Shown here one piece after another: positions 1-11,640 of a DNA stretch of 64,000 bases. The notes under the pieces were generated by a model. That model worked only from the letters and a program-made list of their open reading frames with translations, was not told the origin of the DNA and made no database searches. The translations under genes and the position numbers were made by a program. Source of the DNA: Vandiemenella viatica. Taxonomy: Eukaryota > Arthropoda > Insecta > Orthoptera > Morabidae. The DNA is taken from NCBI GenBank assembly GCA_031002005.1, contig CM061914.1:13192148-13256147 (forward strand), in the 5' to 3' direction. The stretch's first letter is position 1, and every line of letters starts with the position of its first letter.

Positions 1-139
1 ATTAATACAGCTGAAAAGAAATGGTTCATAATTTACTGGAAAGAATATTTTTTTCTGTTACAAGTAATTTAAATTATAAGTATCAACTTAAATGCATATA
101 AGTGAAGATATTCATACTAATTTATTTCGAATTGTAACA

Positions 140-860
140 AAAGTAGATTTTAAATAAGACACAGGTATTTTCTATAATTTGGTTTGGCCTTTCAACATTT
201 CTTGGTGTCAAATTTTTATGATTTAGAGTGTTAATTTCATTAAGTTCAATACCTTCTCTGTCAATAATAATTTTACGCAGCAAACAAATGGCCTTAATAA
301 TATTGTCAAACATGTCTACTTAAGTTTCTAATGTTGTGGCATAAAGTATACCAAAGGCACATTCGACGGTTCTTCGTGCTCTTGATAACGTATTGAAGTA
401 TCTTCTGCCTGCATCTAAATATTACCCATTAGACTGTAATAAATTATTTAAAAATGGATAAGCTTTGCCACCTATAAAAACATGAGGTACAGTAATTTCA
501 GAATTTGGCAGAGCAATTTGGAATATTCAGTCTTCCATCTGTTAAGAAACATACAGAGCAACAGATATAACTGTTCCACCATCACTCTGTTTACCATAAC
601 CTCCAGCTTCAATGTTTATAAATTTAAAATTAGCATTGATCAACCTTGTAGAATAGAAAAAAATTCTTGTAATTACAAAAAATCAAGTCAGAGTACGCAG
701 GACAAGTAATCTGACCTTTTTCACATAGATAGCGCTCATGCAATTTGGAAAATTAGTGATATTGTAGCAATCTTCATCTGTTTTTATGAAATCATGTACC
801 TCTGGAATTATAATTTGAAGTGGTTGAAGAATTTTCCATAATTATTTCTGTTACAATTTT
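140..860 (-). pseudogene. Decayed PIF/Harbinger transposase (DDE_Tnp_4-like)
   Basis: Reading the minus strand in shifting frames gives, in order, a block like FPNCMSAIYVKKVRL, then EAGGYGKQSDGGT, then LPNSEITVPHVFIGGKAYP, then FNTLSRARRTVECAFGIL and a VDMFDNIIKAICLLRKII tail. These match the conserved order of Harbinger nuclease domains (FPNC.GAIDGKH, D.G..G..SDGG, L......P....GD.AFPL, FN..LSRAR...E.AFG). The first catalytic Asp region reads AIY where AID is usual, and the GD.A block reads GGKA. Together with stops and frameshifts (the longest open piece is 63 codons at 122-313), this makes it dead. No terminal inverted repeats or 3 bp target duplications were recognised. The family call is by motif order only. 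Confidence 0.72.
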
Positions 861-869
861 TAGACTATT

Positions 870-1262
870 GCAATGCTACTCACATATGAAAGAAATAAGC
901 TAGATTCCAATATATTTGGGCAGTTGACAATTAACTGCAATATAAACATGAAACCATGCTACTATGAAAGCTCCAATATAAACACTATACAAAGAAAGAA
1001 ATTGAGTGCTACTTCATTTATCATCGCTCTCATAGTTTATTGCAGCTCCAGCATAAACTCACCGTAACACAAGGATGGTGACAGAGAGGAAAAGAGTGCG
1101 ACTCTTGAAGTCGATAACACAATCTCTTCAATATGACAATATACCCATTTAAGGGGTGTCAGGGTTTGAGGGAGACTATATTAGCATCTTCCAACCAAAT
1201 GGCAATCTCTCTTCCATGTGGTGCACCCTGTTTGTACAGACGAGGCTCTGGTGGCCAAGTGA
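870..1262. other. Intronic sequence, no gene recognised
   Basis: AT-rich sequence between the Harbinger remnant and a LINE 3' end. The short open frames here show no recognisable family motifs. Confidence 0.5.
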
Positions 1263-2703
1263 TTAATCTACATATATAATCTGCAATTCACAAAATTGTG
1301 GATGGCAGAGGGTGCTCAGCACCAAAACTTATCTTTTTGCTGTGAATTTCAATCCCGAATGGTACAAGAGAAAAAAAAAAGAGTTCATACAAGGATCATT
1401 GCGGCACCTTATTTCTCTAATCTTATCTTTCCTGTCATTCCGACTCAAACAGGTTGGTGGACGAAGTATTTCGCTACACTCGCAAGTGAAAGTGGGAGTA
1501 CACATGTTTACCAGTAATTTTAAATGAAACGTGCATTGTCTATCTACCAGAGACTCCCAGCCTAGTCTACTAATCAGTTCTGTGAAGCTTTCATAAGGAT
1601 TGTTGCAAGCGGTCACAAATCGAGTGGCTCTTCTCTGTACTTTCTCTATACTGTCAATCAACCACATACGAAACGCATCCCAAATGGTAAAAAAGTAGTC
1701 CAAATGTGGATGCGCAAGAGATTTGTACACTATCTCCTTTGTTTGTTCATTACAATTTTTCAAGATTCAACCTAGGAATCACAGCCTAGAATTAGCTCAA
1801 CCTACTACTTTGTACTGTTACTCCCAAGTATTTCACAGAATCAACCATATCAATAACTGAACTGTTTACCTCGTATTTCTGAACAATCACATTCTTTTTG
1901 TTAGTGATGCACACTGACTTACACTTTTTAGAATTTAGTGTAAGTTGCCATTCATCGCACCATGCCGAAATAACATCCAGACTACACTGAATTCATAAGC
2001 AATCGGCCGAATTCCTTAATTCTCTATAAACAACCGCATCATCAGTAAAAAGTCTAAAAATGCTTTTCACTTTGGCTCCAAGATTGTTTATAAAAATTAA
2101 GAAATGAAGTGGTCCTATTACATTTCCTTTGAGGTATAACCGAAGCAAAATCTAGAGTAGAAGAACTTTCTCCTTCAACGAACATACGGCGACTAACCAG
2201 TTAGAAAATCCTTTATCCACTCACAAAGCTGATCCGATATACCATACGGGTCAGCTGTGTTTCACATGATCTTTTCTTCCAAATTCCATGCTGATTTGGA
2301 GTAAGCAAATTATTTTCATCTAAAAATTCATAATTTTCGTGCATATAATATGCTCCATAACTCTACTACGCACAAATAGTCCGATTTCTGCCGCGTTCTC
2401 TGAAAATACTCTTACTGGAATTCCATCCGGACCCGGTGCTTTCCCTCACATCAGGAGCTCTAATTGCTTTGTGATACCTGTAGTATATATTCGTAATGAT
2501 TCCATCACCAACTCGACATGGCAAAAGAAAATGGGAATGCTATCCCTATTTCCATCAGTAAATGAATTTCTGAATACAGTATTTAGTACGTTAGCTTTAT
2601 TGCGGCTTTCAGTAACCTTGGAACTTTCATGAATTAGTGTTGGAATATTGTTGGTACAACTGACTTTTCGTACATACGACCAAAAGTTCTTTGGAGACAC
2701 TTA
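1263..2703 (-). mobile_element. LINE A, 3' half (CR1/L2/Daphne-like reverse transcriptase and 3' end)
   Basis: The minus strand encodes a degraded non-LTR reverse transcriptase. It starts with a KNFWSYVRKVS linker near 2690 and runs through RT blocks to a C-terminal part (1329-1763) containing YKSLAHPHLDYFFTIWD, IEKVQRRATRFVT and ISRLGWESLVDR. Those last blocks are typical of the jockey-superfamily CR1/L2/Daphne group. Many stops and frameshifts are present. The 3' end near 1263 carries the same terminal sequence (a CAAAATTGTGGATGGCAGAG-type segment) as LINE B but in inverted orientation. The 5' half of the same element continues at 4160-5800, because LINE B is inserted between them. Confidence 0.8.
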
Positions 2704-4159
2704 AGAGAAAGAGAGTTGGAATGAAAATCGTGAAAGGCTCACGCGGCGGAAATCAGGCCATTTCTGTCTGATATATTCAATAAATCATTAGAAGAGCAAA
2801 AAGTACCTTCAGACTGGAAAATTGCGCAAGTAACTCCGATTTTCAAGAAAGATGATCGAAGTGATTCTGGAAACTATTGTGCCATATCTATAACTTCTGT
2901 TTGTAGTAGAGTTATGGAACATATTATATGCTCTAACATTATGAAATTTCTAGACGATAATAATTTGCTTATAACAAATCAACACGGATTTCGGAAGAGA
3001 AGATCATGTGAAACACAGCTGGCCCTATTTACACATGACGCAATGAAAGTTATTGATGCAGGTTCACAAGTAGATGCAATTTTTTTTAGATTTTCAGAAA
3101 GCCTTTGACTCTGTGCCACACAACCGCCTTTTAGCGAAGCTTCGAGCGTACGGTATATCGGATCAGCTTTGTGAATGGATAAAGGATTTTCTAACTGGTC
3201 GGTCGTAGTATGTCGTCGTTGAAGGAGAAAGTTCTTCTAATCTAGATGTTACATCGGGTGTACCTCAAGGAAGTGTAATAGGACCACTTCTTTTCTTAAT
3301 TTTTATAAACGATCTCGGAGACAAAGTGAAAAGCCTTTTTAGATTGTTTGCTGATGATGCGGTTATTTATAGGGAAGTAAGGAATATGGCCGATTGCTTA
3401 GAAATTCAGCGTGATCTAGATATTATTTTGGCATTGTGCACTGAGTGGCAACTTACGCTAAACTGTAAAAAGTGCAAGACAATGAGCATAACCAACAAAT
3501 AGAATCCAATTGTTCAGAAATACGAGTTAAACAATTCAGTTATTGATATGGTTCATTCTATGAAATATTTGGGAGTAACAGTACAAAGGAACGTGAAATG
3601 GGACTTCCACATTAATTCGTTAGTAGGTAGAGCTAATTCTAGGCTGCGATTCATAGATTGAATCTTGAAAAATGTAATGATTAAACAAAGGAGATAGTGT
3701 ACAAATCTCTTGTGCGTCCACATTTGGACTATTGTGCCATTTGGGATGAGGTTGATCGAAAGTATAGAGAAAGTACAGAGAAGAGCCGCTCGATTCGTGA
3801 CTACTTCCTACAGTACTTATGAAAGCGTCACAGAACTGATTAGTAGACTAGGCTGGGAGTCTCTGGTAGATAGATGACACACGTTTCGTTTAAATTTATT
3901 GGTAAACATGTGTACTCCCACTTTCACTCACGAGTGTAGTGAAATACTTCGTCCACCAACCTATTTGAGCCGGAATGACAGGAAAGATAAGATTAGAGAA
4001 ATAAGATGCCACAATGATTCTTATATGAATTCTTTTTTCCCCTCATACCATTAGGGATTGGAATGCACAACAAAGAGATTAGCTTTGGTGCTGAGCACCC
4101 TCTGCCACCCACAATTTTGTGAATTGCAGAGTATTTATGTAGATATGTAGATGTAGATC
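2704..4159 (+). mobile_element. LINE B, related family, 5'-truncated, inserted in LINE A in opposite orientation
   Basis: The plus strand encodes RT in two main frames. The first runs VPSDWKIAQVTPIFKK to NQHGFRKRRSCETQLALFTHD. After a frameshift near 3088 come DFQKAFDSVPHNRLL, SGVPQGSVIGPLLF, the catalytic LFADDAVIY (about 3345-3370), MKYLGVTV, KVQRRAARFVT and SRLGWESLVDR. The 3' end has CACCCTCTGCCACCCACAAT followed by a short TATGTAGATATGTAGATGTAG tail. The endonuclease is missing, so the copy is 5'-truncated. It interrupts the minus-strand LINE A exactly between ...LRGHVKN (4160) and SPKNFWSYV (2700). A few bases resembling TTAA(G) occur at both ends and may be the target duplication. Confidence 0.85.
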
Positions 4160-5800
4160 ACATTCTTAACATGTCCTCTTAACTCAGCTAAGATTTCTAA
4201 ATTGCTACAACACCCCTTCCTTCTTGAGCGTGCGTGTATTTTCCTTTGTTTTTTGAATAATCTTTTGACTTCGCATGTGTACCACGGTGGATCATTCTCC
4301 CCCTTAATTGTCCACTTCGGTATATGTATTACCATACCTTCCTTGAATATACATCTAAATTGATGCCACATCTCTTCAACGGTGTCCCTTGTTAACCTGA
4401 AGTTATGGTAATTATTCCTCAGGTAGGTTCTAAAACACTCCTTTGAGGCATTACTGAATCTGATACAATCTATCCTTTTCCTCTTTTTCGCTTGGTCATT
4501 AATTTGATAGTCACAATTACCACTTATTCCTGTGGTCTTTGAAATGTTTGTGGCCTGTTGGTAACCAGCAGGTGTAAAATGTTTTTGCTACTGTTATGAA
4601 CCACATAGGTTTATTAACTAGCTGCTCTAGATGATTATCTGAGAACAGATCGAGAATTACTTCAGAAACTGCCTTATTCCTGCTACCAGTAATGTGAACG
4701 TAGAATCATAGCACGATCCTGAAAACTGGTACCTATACTATTTAAATTATTTCTTAACTTGTCGGCGATAGCTATGTCGGAATTGGGTGGACGGTAGAAG
4801 GCGCCTATGACGAGTTTTGATCCAGCAACATTGAGTTTAATCCACGATTTCACAGATCGTATCAAAGTCTACTTCATTACATGGGAGGAATTTACTCACA
4901 GCTATAAATACCCCATCTCCATGAGAATGTAATCTATCTTCACGAAAAAAGTTCATGCTGTCTTTAAAAGTTACGGCTTTAGACAACTTTCTGTACCGAT
5001 AACGATATCTGCTTCTGTGCTAGAAATAACACTTTGACGTTCCGGTTTTTTGTTACAAACACTTCTTCAGTTAATTACGAGAACCCTCCTACATTCCGGT
5101 GTTGCATCTGATTAGGTTGCCTGTAACTGTATTTCGTGATCCGAGTCTTCCTCCCTCAGCCTAAGAAACCACCCAGTGCATTCCACATGGCCCCTGCCAC
5201 TCATGTTGTCGATTCACGTATGTAGTGCATACCTGACTTATTCAAGAGAACCCTATGGCTAAGATCAAGAAATCTGCAGCCAATATCATCACAGAAACGT
5301 TGTAGTCTCTGTTTCAGCCCCTCAATACGGCTCTGAACAAGAGGTCCACAATCAACTCGGTCTACGATGCTACAGATGGTTAGTTCTGCAGACATCTTGT
5401 GGCCACTGGCCACAGAGTCCACCTTTTCAGGTAGCAGCTGGAAGGAAGAGAGGATAACCTCCAACTCAAGGCGGCATGCATCATTGGTGCTGACATCAGA
5501 CAGTCTGTAGTTGGCTACACTCCGTCTGTTCTATGGCATCGGGGATGGCCTGTTCCACATCTCGGATCAGGCCACCTGGAATACACACCGAATGGACGTT
5601 GGATTCCCGGCATAAGAAGACACCCACTGCTTGCCAATGCCTACCTAAGGGAGGGCAGAAGAGTGAGGAGTGGCTCAGGGCACCCTCTTGCCCTTGGAGT
5701 TGGAAACGGCACCTAAAGGCAGTTGAATCAGAAATGATCAACGGCTTGGGGATGCAGGAAGCATTAAAGACCCTAAGGGTATGCTGAGGTCATGTAAACC
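4160..5800 (-). mobile_element. LINE A, 5' half (SGNH-like ORF1 region and AP endonuclease remnants)
   Basis: On the minus strand, 5201-5741 encodes an esterase-like region. It includes GGLIRDVEQAI, SQLLPEKVDS-type blocks, LQRFCDDIGCRFLDLSHRVLLNKSGMHYIR, and a D/H-type C-terminal block with His retained. This resembles the SGNH hydrolase-like domain of CR1/L2-type LINE ORFs. It is followed by endonuclease fragments (a GDGVFIAVS block near 4900, then KLVIGAFYRPPNSD at 4683-4865) and the post-endonuclease linker at 4135-4371 (PPWYTCEVKRLFKKQRKIHA). Stops and frameshifts break it. The 5' end fades near 5800 and no 5' UTR was recognised. Confidence 0.68.
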
Positions 5801-5869
5801 TTTCAAATTACATATGGTATGATGGCTTATTCCTGGTTAAAATGGTCCCCCAATCAGATCTCCAGACGG

Positions 5870-6270
5870 TAACTGCCCTCGGAGAAGTCATCAGAATGGA
5901 TGAAGACATTTTACAAGTGGAGCGTGCAATGTCAGAAGTCTGAATAGAGCAGATAGAATCGAAAATTTAAAAAGCGAGACGGGACAATTTAAGTTAGATG
6001 CCGTTGGGAGCAGTGAGATTAAGTGGAAAGACGTGCACGATTTCTGGTCTGGGGAACGCAGAATAATTAACACAAAAGCTTTCAGTGGTGTCACTGGTGT
6101 AGGATTTATAACGAACAAGAGACTAGAGTAACGGGTGAGTTATTATGAACAGTTTAGTGACAGGATTATTTTGCCGAGGGTAGAAATTAAGCCTGCTCCA
6201 ACTATGTGAGTGCAAATGTATTTGATGTATATGCCGACATCACAGGAATAAGATGAAAGAGAAAATATAG
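5870..6270 (+). mobile_element. RTE-type LINE endonuclease fragment
   Basis: On the plus strand a shifting frame gives LDAVGSSEIKWK, RRIINTKAFSGVTGVGFITNKRLE, YYEQFSDRIILPRVEIK and YMPTSQ. This matches the order of the apurinic endonuclease domain in RTE/BovB-like LINEs, where W(K), GVGF, RII and Y.PT blocks occur in that order. It is a short isolated fragment with an in-frame stop after ITNKRLE. No RT follows, so it is a relic. Confidence 0.7.
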
Positions 6271-6868
6271 GTATAAATTGAAGAATTAATCCAATATGTG
6301 AAGGGGGAGGAATATTTGAAATCATGGGTTTATCTTAGCGTCTCATTCCTTACTTTCATAGCAGTTTTTTCTTAACCAAAATGATATCATAGTCATCTCT
6401 TTCTTTTTGTAGCTCTTTCTTCTTAAAACCAATGATTTAATTTTACCAAGATTCTACTCCCAAATATATCTAATGTTCCTTTCTCACTATTCAATATAAC
6501 TCCAAAACTAAAAAATCATTTATCAACATACACCAATCTTCTTTTAACCACTTCCAGATGTCTCTCTCTTTAACAGAACATGCTGCACCATGTACAATTC
6601 ACATCAAATCACATTATCTTCCAAACCTTAATTGGTATATCCTTTCCCCACTTGTAGAGCATATGCTACATTACAATTACTGGTTTAGGCTTGGTGAATG
6701 CCTAAATCATCTTCTTAATTAATAATATTGTATATCTGAATTTGATCCAGTTGATGTGCATGATGAGTCACAAACATTTATCATAATTTTGACAAACTAG
6801 AGATATAGTTTATTATTGGCCAGATAATTTACCCTGGTAGTATTATTGTATAGTGGTGACCACATACA
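6271..6868. other. Intronic AT-rich sequence, nothing recognised
   Basis: No open frame with recognisable motifs and no repeat structure was found between the RTE relic and the mariner ITR. Confidence 0.5.
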
Positions 6869-8175
6869 GGGAGAGTCATAAAAATCTTTCTGATTTCAAA
6901 GATGTATGTAATAAACACAAAGCAAGATGCAATGAAATTTTTTATTATTATTATTTGGAAGAACAAAGAATGCAATTTTAATTTACTTGGTTTTGAAAAT
7001 AATATCTTGTAAATGTCTACCTCCGTTGTTCAAACACTGATGGAGTCTATCCCGGAAGTTGTCCATGACTTTGCGAATCATTTTCAGAGGAATAGCATTG
7101 ATTTCTTCAGTGATGGCAGCCTTCAGTTCATCGATACTTCGGGGACGATGCCCGAACACCTTTTCCTTGAGGTAACCCCAGAGAAAAGAATCGCATGGGG
7201 TTAAATCAGGAGATCTGGGGGGACCATCCAATGTCACCTCGCAAAGAGATGACTGGGAAACATTTGTCTCAGAATTTCTATCAAATGATGTGACGTATGG
7301 ACTGTAGCACCATCTTGTTGAAACCAGATATCACTGTCATAGTCGTTCAATAATTCATGCAATTTCGGTTTTAAAAATTTTACAAGCATGTAACATAACC
7401 GAGCAGAAGTCACTGTTACAGCTTGACCATCTTCTTCGAAAAAGTAGGGACTCCAGACACCAAAATCTGCAACAGCACACCACACTGTCACTCGAGGGCT
7501 GTGGAGTGGTCGTTAGTGAAGGTTCCGAAGGTTATCCTGATCCCAGCATTGGAAATTTTGTTTATTTACAGTTCCGGCCAGGTGAAAATGGGCCTCGTCA
7601 CTACAGATCAAAACAACAGTACGAGGGAAATTCTGCAAAATGTCGCAGCACATTTTTGTTCGTGTGTCTAAGTCTTTTTCACTTAACTCTTGCACTATCT
7701 GCATCTTGTATGGGTGCAATTTAAGATATATAAGGAGAATTCTTCTGACACTACTGGCAGATAAACCAAGTGCAACGGCGTGTTTACAAACAGATTGTTG
7801 AATTGAAACCCTCACTCTATCCACATTTTCCGCCGACGTTGACATCCTAATTCGGCCTGGTGGTTTTCTTTTTAATGCCGTTAAGATGTCTCTCTAAAAT
7901 TAGATACCCAATTCCTAATTGTCGGTGCCGTAGGAATGGGATCGTGACGACCACAAGCAAAATGTACACGAAACGCATGTTGTGTTTTGATCACGGATCC
8001 GCCATTTTAAGTGTACCCTTCCACTACGAACGCTCGATGTTGTCCCGACCGAGCCATTTCTCACACTGAAAATTGCAAGTCGTGGCACATTTAACGACGC
8101 TATTCCCACCCTTCTCCTCCCACCCGTGTTTGCGCCACGACCTTATGAAATCCGAAAGATTTTTATGACTAACCC
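6869..8175 (-). mobile_element. Mariner-like DNA transposon 1
   Basis: Inverted ends are visible. AGTCATAAAAATCTTTC followed by TGATTTCA at 6874-6898 is repeated as its reverse complement, with one mismatch, at 8146-8170. The similarity probably extends outward through a GGG. The element is about 1.3 kb and encloses a single minus-strand transposase. The expected TA target duplication is not clearly preserved on both sides. Confidence 0.85.
6983..8057 (-). pseudogene. Mariner-like transposase, broken
   Basis: Tc1/mariner superfamily transposase, a nuclear cut-and-paste enzyme. The start chosen is the ATG at 8057, followed by MARSGQHRAFVVEGYT and then an in-frame TAA. A helix-turn-helix region follows (THAFRVHF-like, IRNWVSNFRET), then SASSVRRIL and PYKMQIVQELSEKD. 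The catalytic blocks are SDEAHFHLAG (first Asp), IWFQQDGATVHT (second Asp) and PPRSPDLTPCDSFLWG (third Asp). A frameshift near 7238 separates the second and third. The second-to-third spacing is about 40 residues, unlike the classical DD34D, so it belongs to a longer-spaced mariner-related group. At least one stop and two frameshifts make it inactive. Confidence 0.85.
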
Positions 8176-8524
8176 AGCATAATATTAACTACGTGAAGTG
8201 TTCGAATGTACTTCACAAAAACCCTAAGCAATCTTTACTGAAGAGGAGGTTACGGGCTTTTTAAAACCACAAGTGAGACAGATCCAACCAAAGAAATTAT
8301 GATACCCAATAAGACAACCTATCATCAAGCCAATGGACCATTCTGAGACAAGATGATAAACTACGTGTTGAGTTTGTTAAAGGGTTTACTGTGAAACTAG
8401 TTGCATGCTGACATAGGAGTATTCATAAGTATATGTCCCCCTCATCTGAATCTGAAATTCCAGTGCTGTCAACCTCACAATATCATTACCAATCTGGGAT
8501 GGCTGAAAAGCTTCTGTTACTTAC
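8176..8524 (-). other. Nicastrin intron downstream of exon d
   Basis: Non-coding between the mariner ITR and the splice donor at 8524/8525 on the minus strand. No element recognised. The next nicastrin exon is not found in the remaining 8.5 kb. Confidence 0.5.
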
Positions 8525-8694
8525 CTATTAGTAAAACCAGCCTCATGATCAGCAATGACCACTCCTGGGAGCTCACTGTCATGCAATAAGAAGGTCTGCA
8601 GAGAAGCAGGTGGAAGTGTGTCGCCAGATGACTTGTTGAAAATAATCCCGTTGTTTCTTCCATTATCCATCATAAGAGTTGTAAATTCAGATAC
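8525..8694 (-). CDS. NCSTN: Nicastrin, internal exon d (fourth visible exon)
   Basis: A 170 bp minus-strand exon, preceded by ...TTGTTAG and followed by the donor GTAAGTAAC. It starts in phase 0 and ends with two bases of a split codon. It encodes VSEFTTLMMDNGRNNG, then SGDTLPPASLQTFLL, then LPGVVIADHEAGFTN. These match vertebrate nicastrin around PLPPSSLQRFL and ISGVVLADHSGAFHN, from my memory of the family. The VS at its start restores the DPVS stretch with the previous exon's final SHDP. The polypyrimidine tract upstream of the acceptor is weak. This part belongs to the lumenal aminopeptidase-like lobe of gamma-secretase's largest subunit. Confidence 0.9.
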
Positions 8695-10954
8695 CTAACA
8701 AGTATTTTTTTTTTAATGGTTAGCTAAGAATACTTCTTATGTCATAAAAACCAAACACATTAAGGCATGCTGAAAACAGTTAACACAATTCTGACTTTAG
8801 ACTTCGATCCCATAGCAGATATAGAAAACCTCATACAGACAACACAACACTGATGTGCCAAAAGAGTTTAAGGCCAACTTTAAATCAATTACAATCATAC
8901 AACTCCATCAAACACAAATTTTAAATTCTAAGCAGAAATATAAAAACCCTTCAAAATCAAAACATGATGCAAGACAGGAAGATGATCTATCACCAATGCT
9001 GTTGTAATATGTAGGTAACAGAAAAAAAAAGTATTGAGAGTGGAGGAAGAAAATAGAGGAAGAAGAAATCAAGAACTCACAATAAAGAAATGAAATGCAA
9101 ACTGATTGTATATTTTTTCAGAAATAATCTAACCATCCTAATACAAAACATGAAAAATTCAATAGGTAAAATGTTCTCAAAAGCCTGCAAATATTACCGA
9201 TGGCAGAAAAAATACAGAATACATGACAAATGTCAAAATTCTGAAAGTAAATGAAAATGAACAGATCTGTAAAATTGAAATATTTGGGTGCATAAGCTGG
9301 CTGAAAGCATTAGATAAAACAAATCAATCTAGTAAGAGTAAGGAAAAATGGGACATTCTACTTATTAAAAGAACATTTATAATGAGAAATTTTCATCTAA
9401 AAATGTAAATCTATGATGCTATAATACAACAGTTATGCTAGACAGGATTTGTGAAGAAGTGTATTATAACGAACATAACAAAGAGTTAACTGAAAAGGGA
9501 AAGATGAAAAATGTGTGTAAAACTGTATCGCAATAACAGAAAATTGGAGTTCAGGAGCAACAAATAAATGAAAAAACCCTAGAAAATAACTGCAAAAATG
9601 GAAAAGAAAGGGCAGCTTTCAATGAGCATTCAGAAAAAATGGATACAAAAGATTAACGATTAAAGATTTTGACTATTTTGTATGAAGTAATTCAAGAAGC
9701 TGCAAATGATCTAAGTGGACTGCTCTTAATGAAGGAGGAAATGAAAGAAATATTTTAAAATAGATAACGAAAGATTATTTCCCTGAAAATTTTGTGATGA
9801 TAATGAGGAGGAACTTAGAAAGTTTGCACAAAGTATTTTATACAGCATTAATATTACGATTTTCTTGATAATGAAAAATATTTCCAGTGATAGTTATAGT
9901 GAGTGAGACAAACCACACATTTCTAAATGCACTCGTTTTCATTTTAATTGTGGCCTCACACCTCGTTGAGGTCATTAGAGGTTGGAAAGAGCGGGGGGTG
10001 TGGAACAAGAGGGAATTCGGCCATGGTTTTTTGAAGGAACCATCCTAGCATTCGCCTGGAATGATTTCAAGAAAACCATTTCTGGATGAGCGGATGGGGA
10101 TTCGAATGTGCATCTTTCCGAATGCAGGGCCAGTGTTTTACCGCTTAACCACCCACACTTTTAATTCAACGCAAAGCAAAGAAAGTTTATGGAATTGGAA
10201 AAAAAAACTGTAAGCAAATTTTCAATATTATTCTTTATTGGTAAATCTTTTAAAAAGTATTACTGTGTTCACAACCATACTGAGATTTAAATCTCATTTC
10301 TCAGTCATCTTTGTAGGTATTTAAATATGAAATCATTGGGTTAAAACCTTAAAACACCATATTGGATTATGGAATATGCATCCCAAATTTTGAAAAATAT
10401 TATCAATGCTATTTTTAACACAAGAAAAACTGTGAAAAATATTACTGGTGTAATGACCCACAGCAAAAAATTATGACAGGATCATGATTAATAAAAATTT
10501 AGTGTATTAAATTATTTCTGAAGTTTATCAACTATTAAGCAGCCACTGCAATTGCGTGGCGGTGGCACTCTGAGGCTTGAAGGCTCTTGTCGAAATTGAG
10601 ATTATTATAACATTCTAGTTGACTACAATGAGTGACTAGGAAAGTAATCATCATTAGTCTACATTCAAAAACCACTGTGAATTTATCCTATGTCTAATAA
10701 AAGAAGCATAAAATTTAATTTTATGAGATGGAAAAAATGGGAAAAAATGTATTGGTACCATATAAATGGATGATTTTTCAATGTTCAAGAACATAAGCTT
10801 TGTTGGAACAGTCATTAGAGAAAAGGAAAATTTACTCTTTAATGGATTTTTGCAGTATAAATATTTTGATTAACTAAGAACATCTACAAAATGCACAGAT
10901 ATATACAAAAAAAAAAAAAATATACACAAAATAAAATTGACCACTGTAGCTCAC
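8695..10954 (-). other. Nicastrin intron c-d (2.26 kb)
   Basis: Bounded by donor GTGAGC at 10949-10954 and the acceptor AG at 8695-8696 on the minus strand. It is AT-rich and holds one SINE (9945-10160). The rest shows no recognisable gene or element. Open frames such as the one near 9223 have low-complexity composition and no motifs. Confidence 0.75.
9945..10160 (-). mobile_element. tRNA-derived SINE, copy 1 (diverged)
   Basis: Shares the block order of the better preserved copy at 11641-11885: CTCACACCTCGTTGAGGTCATTAGAGG, GGAATTCGGCCATGG, a GGAACCATCCTAGCATT segment, and GGGGATTCGAATGTG (degenerate B box on the minus strand). It is more diverged than the other copies. Confidence 0.7.
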
Positions 10955-11214
10955 CGGGTCATGGGAAGTAATAGAGTTAGCATTTCGTGGAGTGTAAAAG
11001 CTGAGCCTGCCCTGCTGCCGTTGAGTTAACTGCTCCAATTCAACGAAAAGCCGCAGGTGGTGCGGGTACAATGCCGGTGGCCTGTCTCTTACATCCGTGC
11101 TGTCTGCAACTGACTGTGGTGGGAACTGTCCACGCATCATGTCCCAAACCATCCGCTGTGATCCGATGTAATCGTACGATTCGCCGTGGAGCAGAGCAAA
11201 CAGGACAGTGCTTG
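10955..11214 (-). CDS. NCSTN: Nicastrin, internal exon c (DYIGS exon)
   Basis: A 260 bp minus-strand exon with acceptor ...CTTCATACAG and donor CCCG|GTGAGC. It starts two bases into a codon and ends in phase 0. It encodes STVLFALLHGESYDYIGSQR, then MVWDMMRGQFPP, a lineage-specific insert, FVELEQLTQRQQGRLSFYT and SHDP. The HGESYDYIGS stretch (DYIGS at 11159-11173) corresponds to the nicastrin DYIGS motif with its preceding glutamate, which is conserved in the family and implicated in assembly and substrate contact. The 5' base needed to complete the first codon is supplied by exon b. The frame reads on past the donor because GTGAGC also encodes VS, but the splice reading is preferred because exon d supplies VS again with matching downstream sequence. 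Confidence 0.93.
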
Positions 11215-11640
11215 CTGTATGAAGAATGCAAGATTAGTTTCCATAATAATCTCATGGCAAAGAAATAAATTACGATCTACAACAAAACAAATCTATTCAA
11301 AGAAGTTAATTTTTTCTAACAGAAGATTTTCTATGATCTACAACATAATGACAGAGGTGCAATAAGAAATGGATCACAGCACAGCTTACAGTTTGGCAAT
11401 TAATTTTAAGAGGCTTTTAAAATTCTGATGAAAAGAATTGAATAGTTGACTAAATTTGAAAAATAGGTTAATTCTTTACCATATTACCTAGTTTACTCAA
11501 AAAATGTATTATTTTTCAAAAAATCGAACATTTACACCAAGTATTTTGCATTTTTAAAAACGATTTTTAATTTATGTCGAAAACGCTCAAGGCTGCTGTA
11601 GCGTCTTGAATGACGTCACGCCACGCCACTCGAAACAAAA

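Noticed and set aside
11040..11268. Other frames overlapping nicastrin exon c
   Set aside because: The nicastrin frame has clear family motifs and consistent splice phases, while the alternatives have neither.
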